Shown piece by piece: positions 33,437 through 41,519 of a stretch of 50,745 nucleotides of DNA. The notes under the pieces are model-generated. The model saw only the letters and a program-made list of their open reading frames with translations. It was not told where the DNA came from and searched no databases. This DNA is from an uncultured beta proteobacterium (GTDB lineage: Bacteria > Pseudomonadota > Gammaproteobacteria > Burkholderiales > Burkholderiaceae_C): contig CAINUX010000274.1 in assembly GCA_903853895.1 (NCBI GenBank), positions 1 to 50,745 of the forward strand, read 5' to 3'. The first letter of the stretch is position 1; every line of letters starts with the position of its first letter. Made by a program: the position numbers and the translations under genes.

Positions 33437-34723
33437 ATACCAGAAGCTATGCGTAACTCCCTGCGCGCCACCGGTCTTGGAACCCTGATGAAGGGTGCCG
33501 GCTTGCTGACCCGTTTCATTCCCATCCCCCAGCCCACCCTGCTGGTTGGCCCCGGCTCCAGCGCGCGGCTGGGCCAAGCCATTGCCGGATTCGGCCACCG
33601 CAAGATCCTCATCGTTACCGACAGCATCATCTCCAAGCTGGGGCTGCTGAAAGGGTTGACCGATGCGTTGACCGCAGGCGGCGCGCATTTTGTCGTGTTT
33701 GATGAAATCACCGCCGATGCGCCGATTCCGCTGATCCAAAAAGGCATCGATTTCTACGGCGAACACGACTGCGACGCCATCGTGGCCTTTGGCGGCGGCT
33801 CCTCCATGGATGCCTCCAAGGCAATCGCCGTGGCGGTGTCCAACCCCAAGCCGCTGAACCAGCTGGCCGGCTACCTCAAGGGACTGCGCGCCCCGGTCAA
33901 GATCTACGCCGTGCCGACCACCGCGGGTACCGGCTCCGAGGTCACTGTGGCCGCCGTCATCTCCGACCCGGTGAACCACAAGAAGCTGGTCATCGTCGAT
34001 CCCCGTATGGTGCCCAAGATGGCTGCGCTGGACCCGACGCTGATGACCGGCCTGCCGCCCCACATCACCGCCGCAACCGGCATTGACGCGCTGACCCACG
34101 CCATCGAGGCCTTTGTCGGCAACTGGACCACGCCCTACTCCGACGGCATGGCCTTGTCGGCGGTCGGCCTGATCTTCGAGAACCTGCGCACCGCTTACAC
34201 CGACGGCAAGAACCTGGAAGCGCGCGAAAAAATGGCACTGGCATCCACCTACGCGGGCTTTGCCTTCACCCGCGCCAATGTGGGCTACGTGCACGCCATC
34301 GCCCACCAGTTTGGCGGTCTGTACCACACGCCCCACGGCCTGGCCAACGCCATCATGCTGCCATTTGTGCTCAAGTACTCCCATCCCGCCATCGTGGACC
34401 GACTGGCCCTGTTGGCGGTTGCCGCCAAGATTGGAACGGAAGCCGAAAACAAAGACGTGCTGGCCCAGAAGTTTCTGGATGCCGTTGACCAGCTCAACCA
34501 CGACCTGGGTATCCCGACCTTCCTCGCCGCGCTGAAGGAGTCTGACATTCCCTCCCTGGCCAAGGCCGCGTGCTGGGAGGCCCATACCGGCTATCCAGTG
34601 CCACGCTACATGTCCCAAGAGGTCTGCGAAAACCTGATCCGCAAGGCATTGCCGCAACCGGCAGCGCCCGCCAAAGCAGAACCGGCAGTCAAACGAAAGA
34701 AGGCTGCAGCGAAGAAGGCATAA
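33434..34723 (+). CDS. Iron-containing alcohol dehydrogenase with Lys/Ala-rich C-terminal tail
   Basis: 429 residues of the group III metal-dependent alcohol dehydrogenases. The dinucleotide-binding segment is AFGGGSSMDASKA. The metal site is in the usual helices (TGIDALTHAIEA, HAIAHQFGGLYHTPHGLANA). VPTTAGTGSEV is the family signature. Members interconvert alcohols and aldehydes with NAD(P)H. The last 20-25 residues (PAAPAKAEPAVKRKKAAAKKA) are an unusual H1-like tail, not part of the catalytic fold, and resemble the longer tail of the next gene product. If the TAA stop (34721-34723) were read through, the frame would continue KAGKIAAAAASN before TGA, so the tail was perhaps longer. The partner AAR-like gene begins 71 bp later. 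Confidence 0.9.
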   Translation: MIPEAMRNSLRATGLGTLMKGAGLLTRFIPIPQPTLLVGPGSSARLGQAIAGFGHRKILIVTDSIISKLGLLKGLTDALTAGGAHFVVFDEITADAPIPLIQKGIDFYGEHDCDAIVAFGGGSSMDASKAIAVAVSNPKPLNQLAGYLKGLRAPVKIYAVPTTAGTGSEVTVAAVISDPVNHKKLVIVDPRMVPKMAALDPTLMTGLPPHITAATGIDALTHAIEAFVGNWTTPYSDGMALSAVGLIFENLRTAYTDGKNLEAREKMALASTYAGFAFTRANVGYVHAIAHQFGGLYHTPHGLANAIMLPFVLKYSHPAIVDRLALLAVAAKIGTEAENKDVLAQKFLDAVDQLNHDLGIPTFLAALKESDIPSLAKAACWEAHTGYPVPRYMSQEVCENLIRKALPQPAAPAKAEPAVKRKKAAAKKA

Positions 34724-34794
34724 AAGGCTGGCAAGATAGCAGCCGCGGCAGCAAGCAATTGACGGATGCGTTGAAACAATAAGAGGAGCGATTC

Positions 34795-37065
34795 ATGAAG
34801 AAAGTAGTCACAGTCACCCTGGGTTCATCCAAGCGGGACTTCGAATTCAAAACCGAATTTTTGGGTCAGTCTTTTTCGGTGCGCCGCATGGGCGCCGACC
34901 AGGACACGGGCAAGGCCTGGGAGCTGATGCGCCGCCAGCAGGCCACGGCTGATGCGATTGGACTGGGCGAAATAAGCGACCACTACCACGTGGGCCTGCG
35001 CACCGTCGTCAACAAGGAAACCCAGCGTCTGACCAATGTAGTGACCCGCGTTCCCGTTACCACGGGGGCCACCCTGCGCCGCCTGTTGCAAGTGCGCGCC
35101 GTGCGCTACGTGCAAAAGGAGCTGGGCCACTACTTCAATAACAACCTGGTGCTGTTCCTCTCGGGCATGCGCAACTACGACATGGCCGTGGCCATGTCCG
35201 ACTACACCAAGAACCTGAGCTTTGCCGATGCGCTGTTCCAGACCGGTGCGCCCACCATGCTGGGTTCGCTGGAGCAGCTGGAGCTGTATGCCAAGGGCAG
35301 CAATTTCATGCTGTCGGGCAAGACCGGCCAGATGCTCGAAGGGGCACTGTCGGGTCTGAAGAACAAGTTTGTGGCGGACGTGGTGGTCAAATCCCACGTC
35401 ATTGTCGGCACCTTTGCCGAAATCAAGGCCGTGGGCAATGCCACCAACCTGGACGGCAAGACCATCATCACTTCGGCAGTCACCGACGAGCGCATGGCCT
35501 TCTTCACCAAGTGCAAGGTCAACCTGGTGATCGATGTGTCGCCCAAGCTATTCCCCGAAGTGGTGGGTATCAACACGATTGAGGCGATGATTCTGGCTGC
35601 GCTGGAGAAGCCGCAGGAAGAAGTGTCCGATGACGACTTCGATGAAATCCTGACCGAGTTACACGTCACGCCGCGCCTGCTGCATCCCACTGGCACATTC
35701 CGCAACATCCGCCGTTTTGCGTTTGTTATCCACCCCCTGAGCCAGAACTACATCAAGAACGCCTTCCCCATTCCGAAGGCAACGCCGAAGTTCGTGATGG
35801 ACAAGGTCGAGACCCTGGCGGCCCACATGCCGCCCATGGTGTATTGCAAGATGAGCAACATCGTGTCGCCCACAGGCGCCGAGGCCGAAGGTTGGCTCAT
35901 CAGCGTGGGCGGTACGCCCAAGGAAATGCTCTCGCGCAGCCCCGAGTTCACCTACCGCCGCTTGCTCCAGGCGTCCAAGATGGCTGAGAAGATGGGCGCC
36001 CAGATCATGGGCCTGGGTGCCTTCACCAAGGTGGTCGGCGACGCTGGTGTGACGGTGGCGCGCCGCTCCAGCCTGCCGATTACCACGGGAAACAGCTACT
36101 CCGCATCTGGCGCCCTGTGGGCCGCCGCAGACGCCATCCGCCGCATGGGCCTGTTAACCGTCAACAAGCACAACAAAAAGGTCGCCGCCAAGACCATGGT
36201 GATTGGGGCTTCGGGCTCCATCGGTTCGGTCAGCGCACGCTTGCTGGCCATGTCGTTTGACGAGGTTTATCTGGCCGGGCGCACCCTGAGCAAGCTCGAT
36301 GAGCTCAAGGCATCTATCCTGAAAGAGACGCCGGACGCCAAAGTCTTCACCACCATCGACTACAACGAGTTGCTGGCTGACATGGACATGATCGTCACCT
36401 CCACGTCCGGAGCGGGCAAGGAGATCCTGGACATCATGCGGGTCAAGCCCGGCTGCGTGATCACCGACGTGGCGCGGCCCCTGGACTTGCCCGCATCGGA
36501 TGTGGCCAAGCGCCCCGATGTACTGGTTATCGAGTCCGGCGAGATTGATCTGCCAACCAAGGTCAAGGGCATGAAGAGCATTTCGCTGCCGCCCAACGTG
36601 ATCTACGCCTGCCTGGCCGAAACCATTGTGCTGGCCCTGGAGGGCCGCTTTGAGGTGTTCACCGTCGGTCGCGACACGGAGTGGGAAAAGGTCAAGGAAA
36701 TCTACAAGCTGGGCCTCAAGCACGGCATGAAGCTGGCCGCCATTTCGGGCGTTAACGGCGTGTTCTCGGACGAGGACATTGCCAAGGTGGTGGCGCGGGC
36801 CAAGAAGGCGCGGCTGACGTGGAAGGATGGCGTTGCGGCCAAGGGCAGCAAGACCGTTGTCGCGAAGACGCCGGTAGCCAAAGCGCCTGTAAAAGCCCCG
36901 ACCAAACCAGCCGCCAAAGCTGTCGCCAAGAAAGCCGCTACCCCGGCCAAGAAAGCCGCCACGGCCAAAAAGGCCACTGTCGCCAAGAAGGCGGCTACTG
37001 CACCTGTCGCGGTGAAGAAGAAAGCCGTGGCCAAGAAGGCTGCACCACGCAAGGCGGCCGCCTGA
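34795..37065 (+). CDS. Acyl-ACP reductase (AAR)-like protein with unknown N-terminal domain and histone-like tail
   Basis: 756 residues in three parts. Residues 1-300: no family I recognise; contains LTNVVTRVPVTTGATLRRL and KVNLVIDVSP...VGINTIEAM. Residues about 305-650 align by eye with cyanobacterial long-chain acyl-ACP reductase: FAFVIHPLSQNYI, EAEGWLISVGGTPKEML, MGAQIMGLGAFTKVV, ITTGNSYSA, the Rossmann glycines GASGSIGS (471-478), and PPNVIYACLAETIVLALEG, whose Cys606 sits where the AAR catalytic Cys is. AAR reduces fatty acyl-ACP/CoA to aldehyde. Residues 681-756: Lys/Ala-rich with PAKKA and VAKKA repeats, like histone H1, AlgP, PhaF or PhaM. GAGG precedes the ATG. With the upstream dehydrogenase it suggests an acyl-aldehyde-alcohol path (inference). 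The true substrate is unknown. Confidence 0.82.
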   Translation: MKKVVTVTLGSSKRDFEFKTEFLGQSFSVRRMGADQDTGKAWELMRRQQATADAIGLGEISDHYHVGLRTVVNKETQRLTNVVTRVPVTTGATLRRLLQVRAVRYVQKELGHYFNNNLVLFLSGMRNYDMAVAMSDYTKNLSFADALFQTGAPTMLGSLEQLELYAKGSNFMLSGKTGQMLEGALSGLKNKFVADVVVKSHVIVGTFAEIKAVGNATNLDGKTIITSAVTDERMAFFTKCKVNLVIDVSPKLFPEVVGINTIEAMILAALEKPQEEVSDDDFDEILTELHVTPRLLHPTGTFRNIRRFAFVIHPLSQNYIKNAFPIPKATPKFVMDKVETLAAHMPPMVYCKMSNIVSPTGAEAEGWLISVGGTPKEMLSRSPEFTYRRLLQASKMAEKMGAQIMGLGAFTKVVGDAGVTVARRSSLPITTGNSYSASGALWAAADAIRRMGLLTVNKHNKKVAAKTMVIGASGSIGSVSARLLAMSFDEVYLAGRTLSKLDELKASILKETPDAKVFTTIDYNELLADMDMIVTSTSGAGKEILDIMRVKPGCVITDVARPLDLPASDVAKRPDVLVIESGEIDLPTKVKGMKSISLPPNVIYACLAETIVLALEGRFEVFTVGRDTEWEKVKEIYKLGLKHGMKLAAISGVNGVFSDEDIAKVVARAKKARLTWKDGVAAKGSKTVVAKTPVAKAPVKAPTKPAAKAVAKKAATPAKKAATAKKATVAKKAATAPVAVKKKAVAKKAAPRKAAA

Positions 37066-37077
37066 GTTACGTGACGC

Positions 37078-37109
37078 CTACGCCAGCCCTACCTGCGGGC
37101 TGGCTGTAG
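37078..37109 (+). terminator. Hairpin after the AAR-like gene (no T-tract)
   Basis: GCCAGCCC (37082-37089) pairs with GGGCTGGC (37097-37104); the stem extends with CTAC/GTAG across one bulged T. It lies 13 bp after the stop. No U-run follows, so termination would need Rho. Confidence 0.6.
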
Positions 37110-37127
37110 CCCACGTACACTGGGTGC

Positions 37128-38294
37128 ATGAACCGCAACCTCTGGTTATTGGCCCTGTGCCAAGGACTGTTTCTCACCAATAACGTCGCCTTTATTGCGA
37201 TCAACGGCCTCGTGGGCCTGAGCCTTGCGCCGTTTGCCTGGATGGCCACGCTGCCTGTCATGGGCTATGTCGTGGGTGGCGCACTGAGCACGCCACTGGT
37301 GGCCCGCACGCAAGCGCGCTTTGGGCGGCGCACGTCCTTTCAGATCGGCCTGGCCGTGGCCTTTGCCTCAGCCTGTGCCGCGGCGTGGGCAGTGGCCGAC
37401 AAGAACTTCTGGTTGTTGGTGGCGGCCACCGTCGTGGCGGGCTACTACAGCGCCAATGGACAGCTGTACCGCTTTGCCGCCGCGGAACTGGTGCCGGTGC
37501 CGCAACGCGAACGCGCCGTGTCGCTGGTGCTGGCCGGTGGCCTGCTGGGCGCCATTGCAGGTCCTAACCTGGCCGCGCGCTCGCGCAGCCTGCTGGACGT
37601 GCCGTTTGCGGGCGCCTACGTGGTCCTGGCTGGCGTCGCCCTGCTGGCCATGGTGTTGATGGCCTGTGTCCGGTTCCCGCCGCACGTCAGCGCCCCTGCC
37701 GGGGCAGGCGGTGGCAGGCCGCTGTCGGAAATCATGCGCCAGCCGGTCTTTGCCGTGGCCTGCATCAGCGCGGCCCTGGGCTATGGCGTCATGAACCTGT
37801 TGATGGCGGCCACCCCGCTGGCCATGCAACAGTGCGGGCTGTCGTTTGACGACGCGGCGCTGGTGCTGGAGTGGCACGTCATTGGCATGTTTGCGCCGGG
37901 CTTTTTCACCGGCGGCTGGATCAAGCGCTTTGGCGCCCTGCCGGTCATGGGCGTGGGCGTGGCGCTGAACCTGGCCTGCATTGCCGTTGCGCTGACCGGC
38001 GTGGAATTGCACCAGTTCGGCATCGCGCTGTTCCTGCTGGGCGTTGGCTGGAACCTGTTGTTCACCGGCAGCACGACCTTGTCGATGGGGGCCTACCGTC
38101 CCGAGGAAAAAGACCGGGCGCAGGCGGCCATCAATTTCTGTGTGTTCGCCGTGATGGCCTTCACGTCATTCGCGTCCGGTGCACTGGTGTCGACGCAAGG
38201 TTGGGCCGTGCTGAACTGGGGCTCCCTGCTGCCCGTGGGCTTGACGGCGATGGCGCTGGTGTGGCTGGCCGCCAGGGATACCGCGTTGCGGTGA
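37128..38294 (+). CDS. Major facilitator superfamily transporter
   Basis: 388 residues with about 12 hydrophobic segments. Motif A-like sequence appears between TM2 and TM3 (ARTQARFGRRTSFQIG) and GGWIKRFGALPVMGVG is its counterpart in the second half. It belongs to the small drug/sugar exporter-like MFS proteins; no substrate can be assigned. It starts at the ATG at 37128 with no strong ribosome site and may be a separate transcription unit after the hairpin. It converges on the SOUL gene with 45 bp between the stops. Confidence 0.88.
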   Translation: MNRNLWLLALCQGLFLTNNVAFIAINGLVGLSLAPFAWMATLPVMGYVVGGALSTPLVARTQARFGRRTSFQIGLAVAFASACAAAWAVADKNFWLLVAATVVAGYYSANGQLYRFAAAELVPVPQRERAVSLVLAGGLLGAIAGPNLAARSRSLLDVPFAGAYVVLAGVALLAMVLMACVRFPPHVSAPAGAGGGRPLSEIMRQPVFAVACISAALGYGVMNLLMAATPLAMQQCGLSFDDAALVLEWHVIGMFAPGFFTGGWIKRFGALPVMGVGVALNLACIAVALTGVELHQFGIALFLLGVGWNLLFTGSTTLSMGAYRPEEKDRAQAAINFCVFAVMAFTSFASGALVSTQGWAVLNWGSLLPVGLTAMALVWLAARDTALR

Positions 38295-38339
38295 GGGCGG
38301 CGCCAAGGTGTGGCTCTTTGCCCTGCCGGGATCCACTGC

Positions 38340-39023
38340 CTATCTGTTTCTGTTCAGGTGCAGCCAAATTTCGTTCCGACGCATGAACCATGGAGTCGTT
38401 GGGCCGTTATATCGGGAATACACAGGCTCATCGGTCCATGCGAGGTCTGCGGCCCTCAATGCAAGCTGCAATTTTGCCAAGTGCTCACTGTAGTTGGATT
38501 CGGACCAGAACCCGGAGTACTGGATAACCGCTACACGGCTGGACGGCACTTCTCGCAGCATGACTCTGGCGTCCAGCGGCACAGGTGCGGTGGCAACAGT
38601 CACTCCCCGCGGCAGCACGAACTGAACCAGGAAGCCGCCAGGCGCAACCGTTTGGGTGACGGGTGCGGTCATCTCCAGCTTAACTGGGACCGCCGCCTGC
38701 GTTACCGGCGCAGTCATAGCCAGCTTGCGCTCGCCCGCGTTCTTGCCAAAGATGTATCCAGCCAATATCGGGAAAGCGCGGTTGCCCGCGTCACTGCTCG
38801 ACCCCGTTACGACCACCTCAGCGACCGTGAACGGCGAGTACTCCCGGATTTCGATTCCTTCAAACTGACGAACCACAGTGTATTCAGGCTCTTCAATGGC
38901 GTGGCTGACGACGGGATTCGCGAGCCCAGCAAGACCTACAACCACCGAAAGGAGGGTGGTTGAAAGGAATTGAGAAGACAGCGGCTTCGTTTGACGGGGG
39001 TGCATAGAGTGGTTTTTTTCCAT
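38340..39023 (-). CDS. SOUL-family haem-binding protein, exported
   Basis: 227 residues. An N-terminal signal peptide (STTLLSVVVGLAGLANPVVSHA) precedes the SOUL/HBP fold: EPEYTVVRQFEGIEIREYSPFTVAEV opens it, then ERKLAMTAPVTQ and LEMTAPVTQTV (the repeated MTAPV element is typical) and VAVIQYSGFWSESNYSEHLAKL. Family members bind haem or porphyrin weakly; the bacterial role is unknown. Start ATG at 39023 or 39005. The next gene upstream in the same direction encodes an exported fasciclin protein, 59 bp away. Confidence 0.9.
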   Translation of the reverse strand: MEKNHSMHPRQTKPLSSQFLSTTLLSVVVGLAGLANPVVSHAIEEPEYTVVRQFEGIEIREYSPFTVAEVVVTGSSSDAGNRAFPILAGYIFGKNAGERKLAMTAPVTQAAVPVKLEMTAPVTQTVAPGGFLVQFVLPRGVTVATAPVPLDARVMLREVPSSRVAVIQYSGFWSESNYSEHLAKLQLALRAADLAWTDEPVYSRYNGPTTPWFMRRNEIWLHLNRNR

Positions 39024-39082
39024 GTGGATGGGCCAGTGGTTGGGAAAGCTGCAAAAGCAGCTTTCCTGCCAAGCCAGCTTCT

Positions 39083-39538
39083 TTACTTGGGCATGATCAC
39101 GCTGTCGATCACATGGATCACACCGTTGTCGGCCACGATGTCGGTTGCCGATACCTTGGCGCCGTCAACCATGACACCGCCGGTTGTTGAGACCGTCAGG
39201 TCCGAGCCTTGAACGGTTTTTACTTTGCCCGCTTTCACATCTGCAGCCATGACCTTGCCTGCCACAACGTGATAAGTCAGCACAGCGGTCAATTTGGCCT
39301 TGTCTTTCAGCAACGCATCAAGGTCCGCCTTGGGAATTTTTGCAAACGCGGCGTCTGTTGGTGCAAACACGGTGAAGGGACCTTTTCCCTTGAGGGTGTC
39401 AATCAAGCCCGCAGCGGTGAGAGCCGTCGCCAATGTCTTGAAATTTCCTGCGCCGACAGCGGTGTCAACGATGTCTTTGGCCTGAACCGAGAAAGCTGCG
39501 CCGAGAGCCAGCACAGAAGCAATGATTGTCTTTTTCAT
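39083..39538 (-). CDS. Exported fasciclin (FAS1) domain protein
   Basis: 151 residues. Signal peptide [20 protein letters not shown], then one FAS1 domain: [19 protein letters not shown], the H1 motif [20 protein letters not shown] and the H2-like [15 protein letters not shown]1 domains mediate adhesion or ligand binding at the cell surface. GGAG lies 6 nt before the ATG at 39538, which rules out the longer upstream reading. It shares a divergent promoter region with the mipA-like gene and is followed by the SOUL gene. Confidence 0.92.
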   Translation of the reverse strand: MKKTIIASVLALGAAFSVQAKDIVDTAVGAGNFKTLATALTAAGLIDTLKGKGPFTVFAPTDAAFAKIPKADLDALLKDKAKLTAVLTYHVVAGKVMAADVKAGKVKTVQGSDLTVSTTGGVMVDGAKVSATDIVADNGVIHVIDSVIMPK

Positions 39539-39602
39539 GAAGAGCTCCAATAAAACGGGGTTAACTTCCAATCGCCAAAAATGTGGCGCAAACGAAATGT
39601 AC

Positions 39603-39634
39603 GACCAATCAGTATCCTTAAATACTAAACGGTC
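39603..39634. promoter_or_regulatory. Interrupted dyad between divergent fasciclin and mipA-like genes
   Basis: GACC-N4-AGTAT-CCTTAA-ATACT-N4-GGTC is symmetric in both half-site pairs. It lies 65 bp upstream of the fasciclin ATG and 96 bp upstream of the mipA-like ATG. A candidate operator; the binding protein is unknown. Confidence 0.45.
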
Positions 39635-39729
39635 TTGTTGTGACTTATGGGTATTTATCAACTACATTAGCAACGTCAGTTAACCTTCTTACCAACCATT
39701 CGCCAACCCGTCATCAAATAGATCGAACC

Positions 39730-40551
39730 ATGACTAGAACGCTCGCGCTCTCTGCCTCCCTTATGTTGGCAACGCTATCGGCACACGCCCAAAACGCTGG
39801 CTTACCGCTTTGGGAAGTTGGTGTTTTCGCTGGCGTCGCATCCACACCTGCGTATCCCGGGTCCTCGGACCGCTCTTCACGCGGTCTGGTGCTTCCGCTG
39901 CTCACTTACCGTGGCGAGATTTTTCGGGCGGACAACTCTGGAATCGGCGCGCGAGTGCTGCGCACTGACGACCTAGAGCTGGACGTGGGTTTTTCGGGAT
40001 CGCTGCCAGCTAGCTCAGAGGCCATCTCCGCACGCAGTGGCATGCCTGATCTGGGTACGCTGGTCGAGTTCGGGCCGCGCGTGAAATGGACACTTGCCAG
40101 ACCTACAGCAAGCAGTCGATTGCGCCTTGAACTGCCGTTGCGTGCCGTGCTTGAGGTCAATGGGGGCGTGCGAGGGCAGGGTATAGCGTTTGAGCCCACA
40201 CTTACTTATGACATCCGCGACGCGGGTGCCGGATGGAGTTTGTCAACCAGTGGAGGCTTGGTGTACGGTGACAACAAACTCAACGGCTATTTCTACGGTG
40301 TGGACAGGCAATTTGCCACTGCCGCGCGACCGGCTTTTGACGCCCAAGCGGGGTTGATTGCGGCACGCCTCGGTTTGGCGACATCCAAGAGCCTGACTCC
40401 GGATGTTCGGGTTTTTGGGTTTGTGCGTTGGGAGAGCTATGCCGACGCTGCCAGCCGGAAAAGCCCGCTGCATCTCGAGGCAAATGGAACGTCAGCCGGG
40501 TTCGGACTAAGCTGGACCCTGGGCAGATCCGAGGCCCGGGTACGTGACTAA
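39730..40551 (+). CDS. MipA/OmpV-family outer-membrane protein
   Basis: 273 residues. A signal peptide (MTRTLALSASLMLATLSAHA-QN) precedes a barrel-type sequence: WEVGVFAGVASTPAYPGS is the MipA/OmpV opening and RWESYADAASRKSPL plus AGFGLSWTLG the closing strands. MipA scaffolds murein enzymes in E. coli; most homologues are uncharacterised barrels. The last residues (EARVRD) follow the final strand, where many members end in an aromatic. The ATG at 39730 was chosen because the signal peptide begins there. The gene ends before repeat copy B. Confidence 0.85.
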   Translation: MTRTLALSASLMLATLSAHAQNAGLPLWEVGVFAGVASTPAYPGSSDRSSRGLVLPLLTYRGEIFRADNSGIGARVLRTDDLELDVGFSGSLPASSEAISARSGMPDLGTLVEFGPRVKWTLARPTASSRLRLELPLRAVLEVNGGVRGQGIAFEPTLTYDIRDAGAGWSLSTSGGLVYGDNKLNGYFYGVDRQFATAARPAFDAQAGLIAARLGLATSKSLTPDVRVFGFVRWESYADAASRKSPLHLEANGTSAGFGLSWTLGRSEARVRD

Positions 40552-40576
40552 CTCGCAGATCACATTGCAGCCGCAA

Positions 40577-40632
40577 CACTATCAAATAGATAGCTGATAA
40601 GCTATATTCCACGTGGGCTAGAGGTCAATTTC
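40577..40632 (+). repeat. Dispersed short repeat, copy B
   Basis: CACTATCAAATAGATAGCTG starts with a small hairpin (CTATC-GATAG) and continues to CCACGTGGGCTAGAGGTC, matching copy A in its last 15 bases apart from three differences. It lies between convergent genes. Confidence 0.65.
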
Positions 40633-40673
40633 CCTAACAACCTCTTTCTAAAACCCCAAAATGGGTATTTTAT

Positions 40674-41516
40674 TCAAAACCGTCCATCCAGCCAGCGCTT
40701 TAACTCGGCAAACACCGGTGCTGCATCGCGCTCGTTGAAGATTTCGTGGTACAGCTCTTCAAAGCATTTGGCCGTCACCACCTGCTGGGGCGCCGCCGCT
40801 GCAAAGTCACGGCTGCCCTGGGGATTGAGCAGGCGGTCGTCTCCGGCGTACAGTAGCAGCGTGGGCACCTTCCACTGGGGTGCCAGGGCCAGGGTTTGTG
40901 GACCGGCTTCGGCGATAAAGCGGGCCAGTCGCGCTGAAATGCGGTCATGCACCATCGGGTCGTTGCGGTAGGCGGCCACCACGGCCGGGTCGTGCGAGAT
41001 GAACTGCGGCTGGACGCCGTTGCCCACACGCAGATTCGGTGCGATTTTTGGCAGGACTGACACCAACAACTTCTGAAAACTATTCATACCCGCGTTCAGC
41101 GCCGGTGACGACATGACCAGTCCGTCCACCGGCCTGATGCCCAGCGACACGAAGCGGCCGGCAACCAGGCCCCCCATGCTGTGACCCAGCACGATCAGCG
41201 GTATGGATTTGCTCATGCGGGCGCGCGTGCTGTCCAGAATGTCGGCCAGATCATCGAGCAGGCGGGTATCGGTAGGCAGGCCTCCGCGGGGGCCGCCGGA
41301 CTCGCCGTGGCCGCACTGGTCATACCCACGCACGGCAAAGCCCCATTCATTGAACTGGCGTGCCACGTGCTCGTAGCGCCCGGCGTGTTCCCCCAGACCA
41401 TGGACCAGCACCACGACACCCCGCAGGGGCATGCCGGGCTCCAGTGGCCAGTCCTGGATGACGACGTTGTCGCCATCACTGGCCACAAAGGTGGAGAGTG
41501 TGGATTCGGCGCTCAT
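40674..41516 (-). CDS. Alpha/beta hydrolase, monoacylglycerol-lipase-like
   Basis: 280 residues. The nucleophile elbow is GHSMGG with Ser113; the oxyanion region is VVVLVHGLGEHAGRY; GYDQCGHGESGG follows strand 4. The acid Asp is probably in LLLYAGDDRLLNP and the His in EELYHEIFNE. This pattern is that of the monoacylglycerol lipase/lysophospholipase branch. No signal peptide, so cytoplasmic. The start ATG at 41516 is 3 bp from the stop of the M20 peptidase gene, so the two are co-transcribed, but no functional link is evident. Confidence 0.88.
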   Translation of the reverse strand: MSAESTLSTFVASDGDNVVIQDWPLEPGMPLRGVVVLVHGLGEHAGRYEHVARQFNEWGFAVRGYDQCGHGESGGPRGGLPTDTRLLDDLADILDSTRARMSKSIPLIVLGHSMGGLVAGRFVSLGIRPVDGLVMSSPALNAGMNSFQKLLVSVLPKIAPNLRVGNGVQPQFISHDPAVVAAYRNDPMVHDRISARLARFIAEAGPQTLALAPQWKVPTLLLYAGDDRLLNPQGSRDFAAAAPQQVVTAKCFEELYHEIFNERDAAPVFAELKRWLDGRF

Positions 41517-41519
41517 GCT

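Noticed and set aside
33395-34657. A 420-codon minus-strand frame opposite the alcohol dehydrogenase
   Set aside because: Fully antisense to a strongly conserved enzyme; composition is that of a codon shadow.
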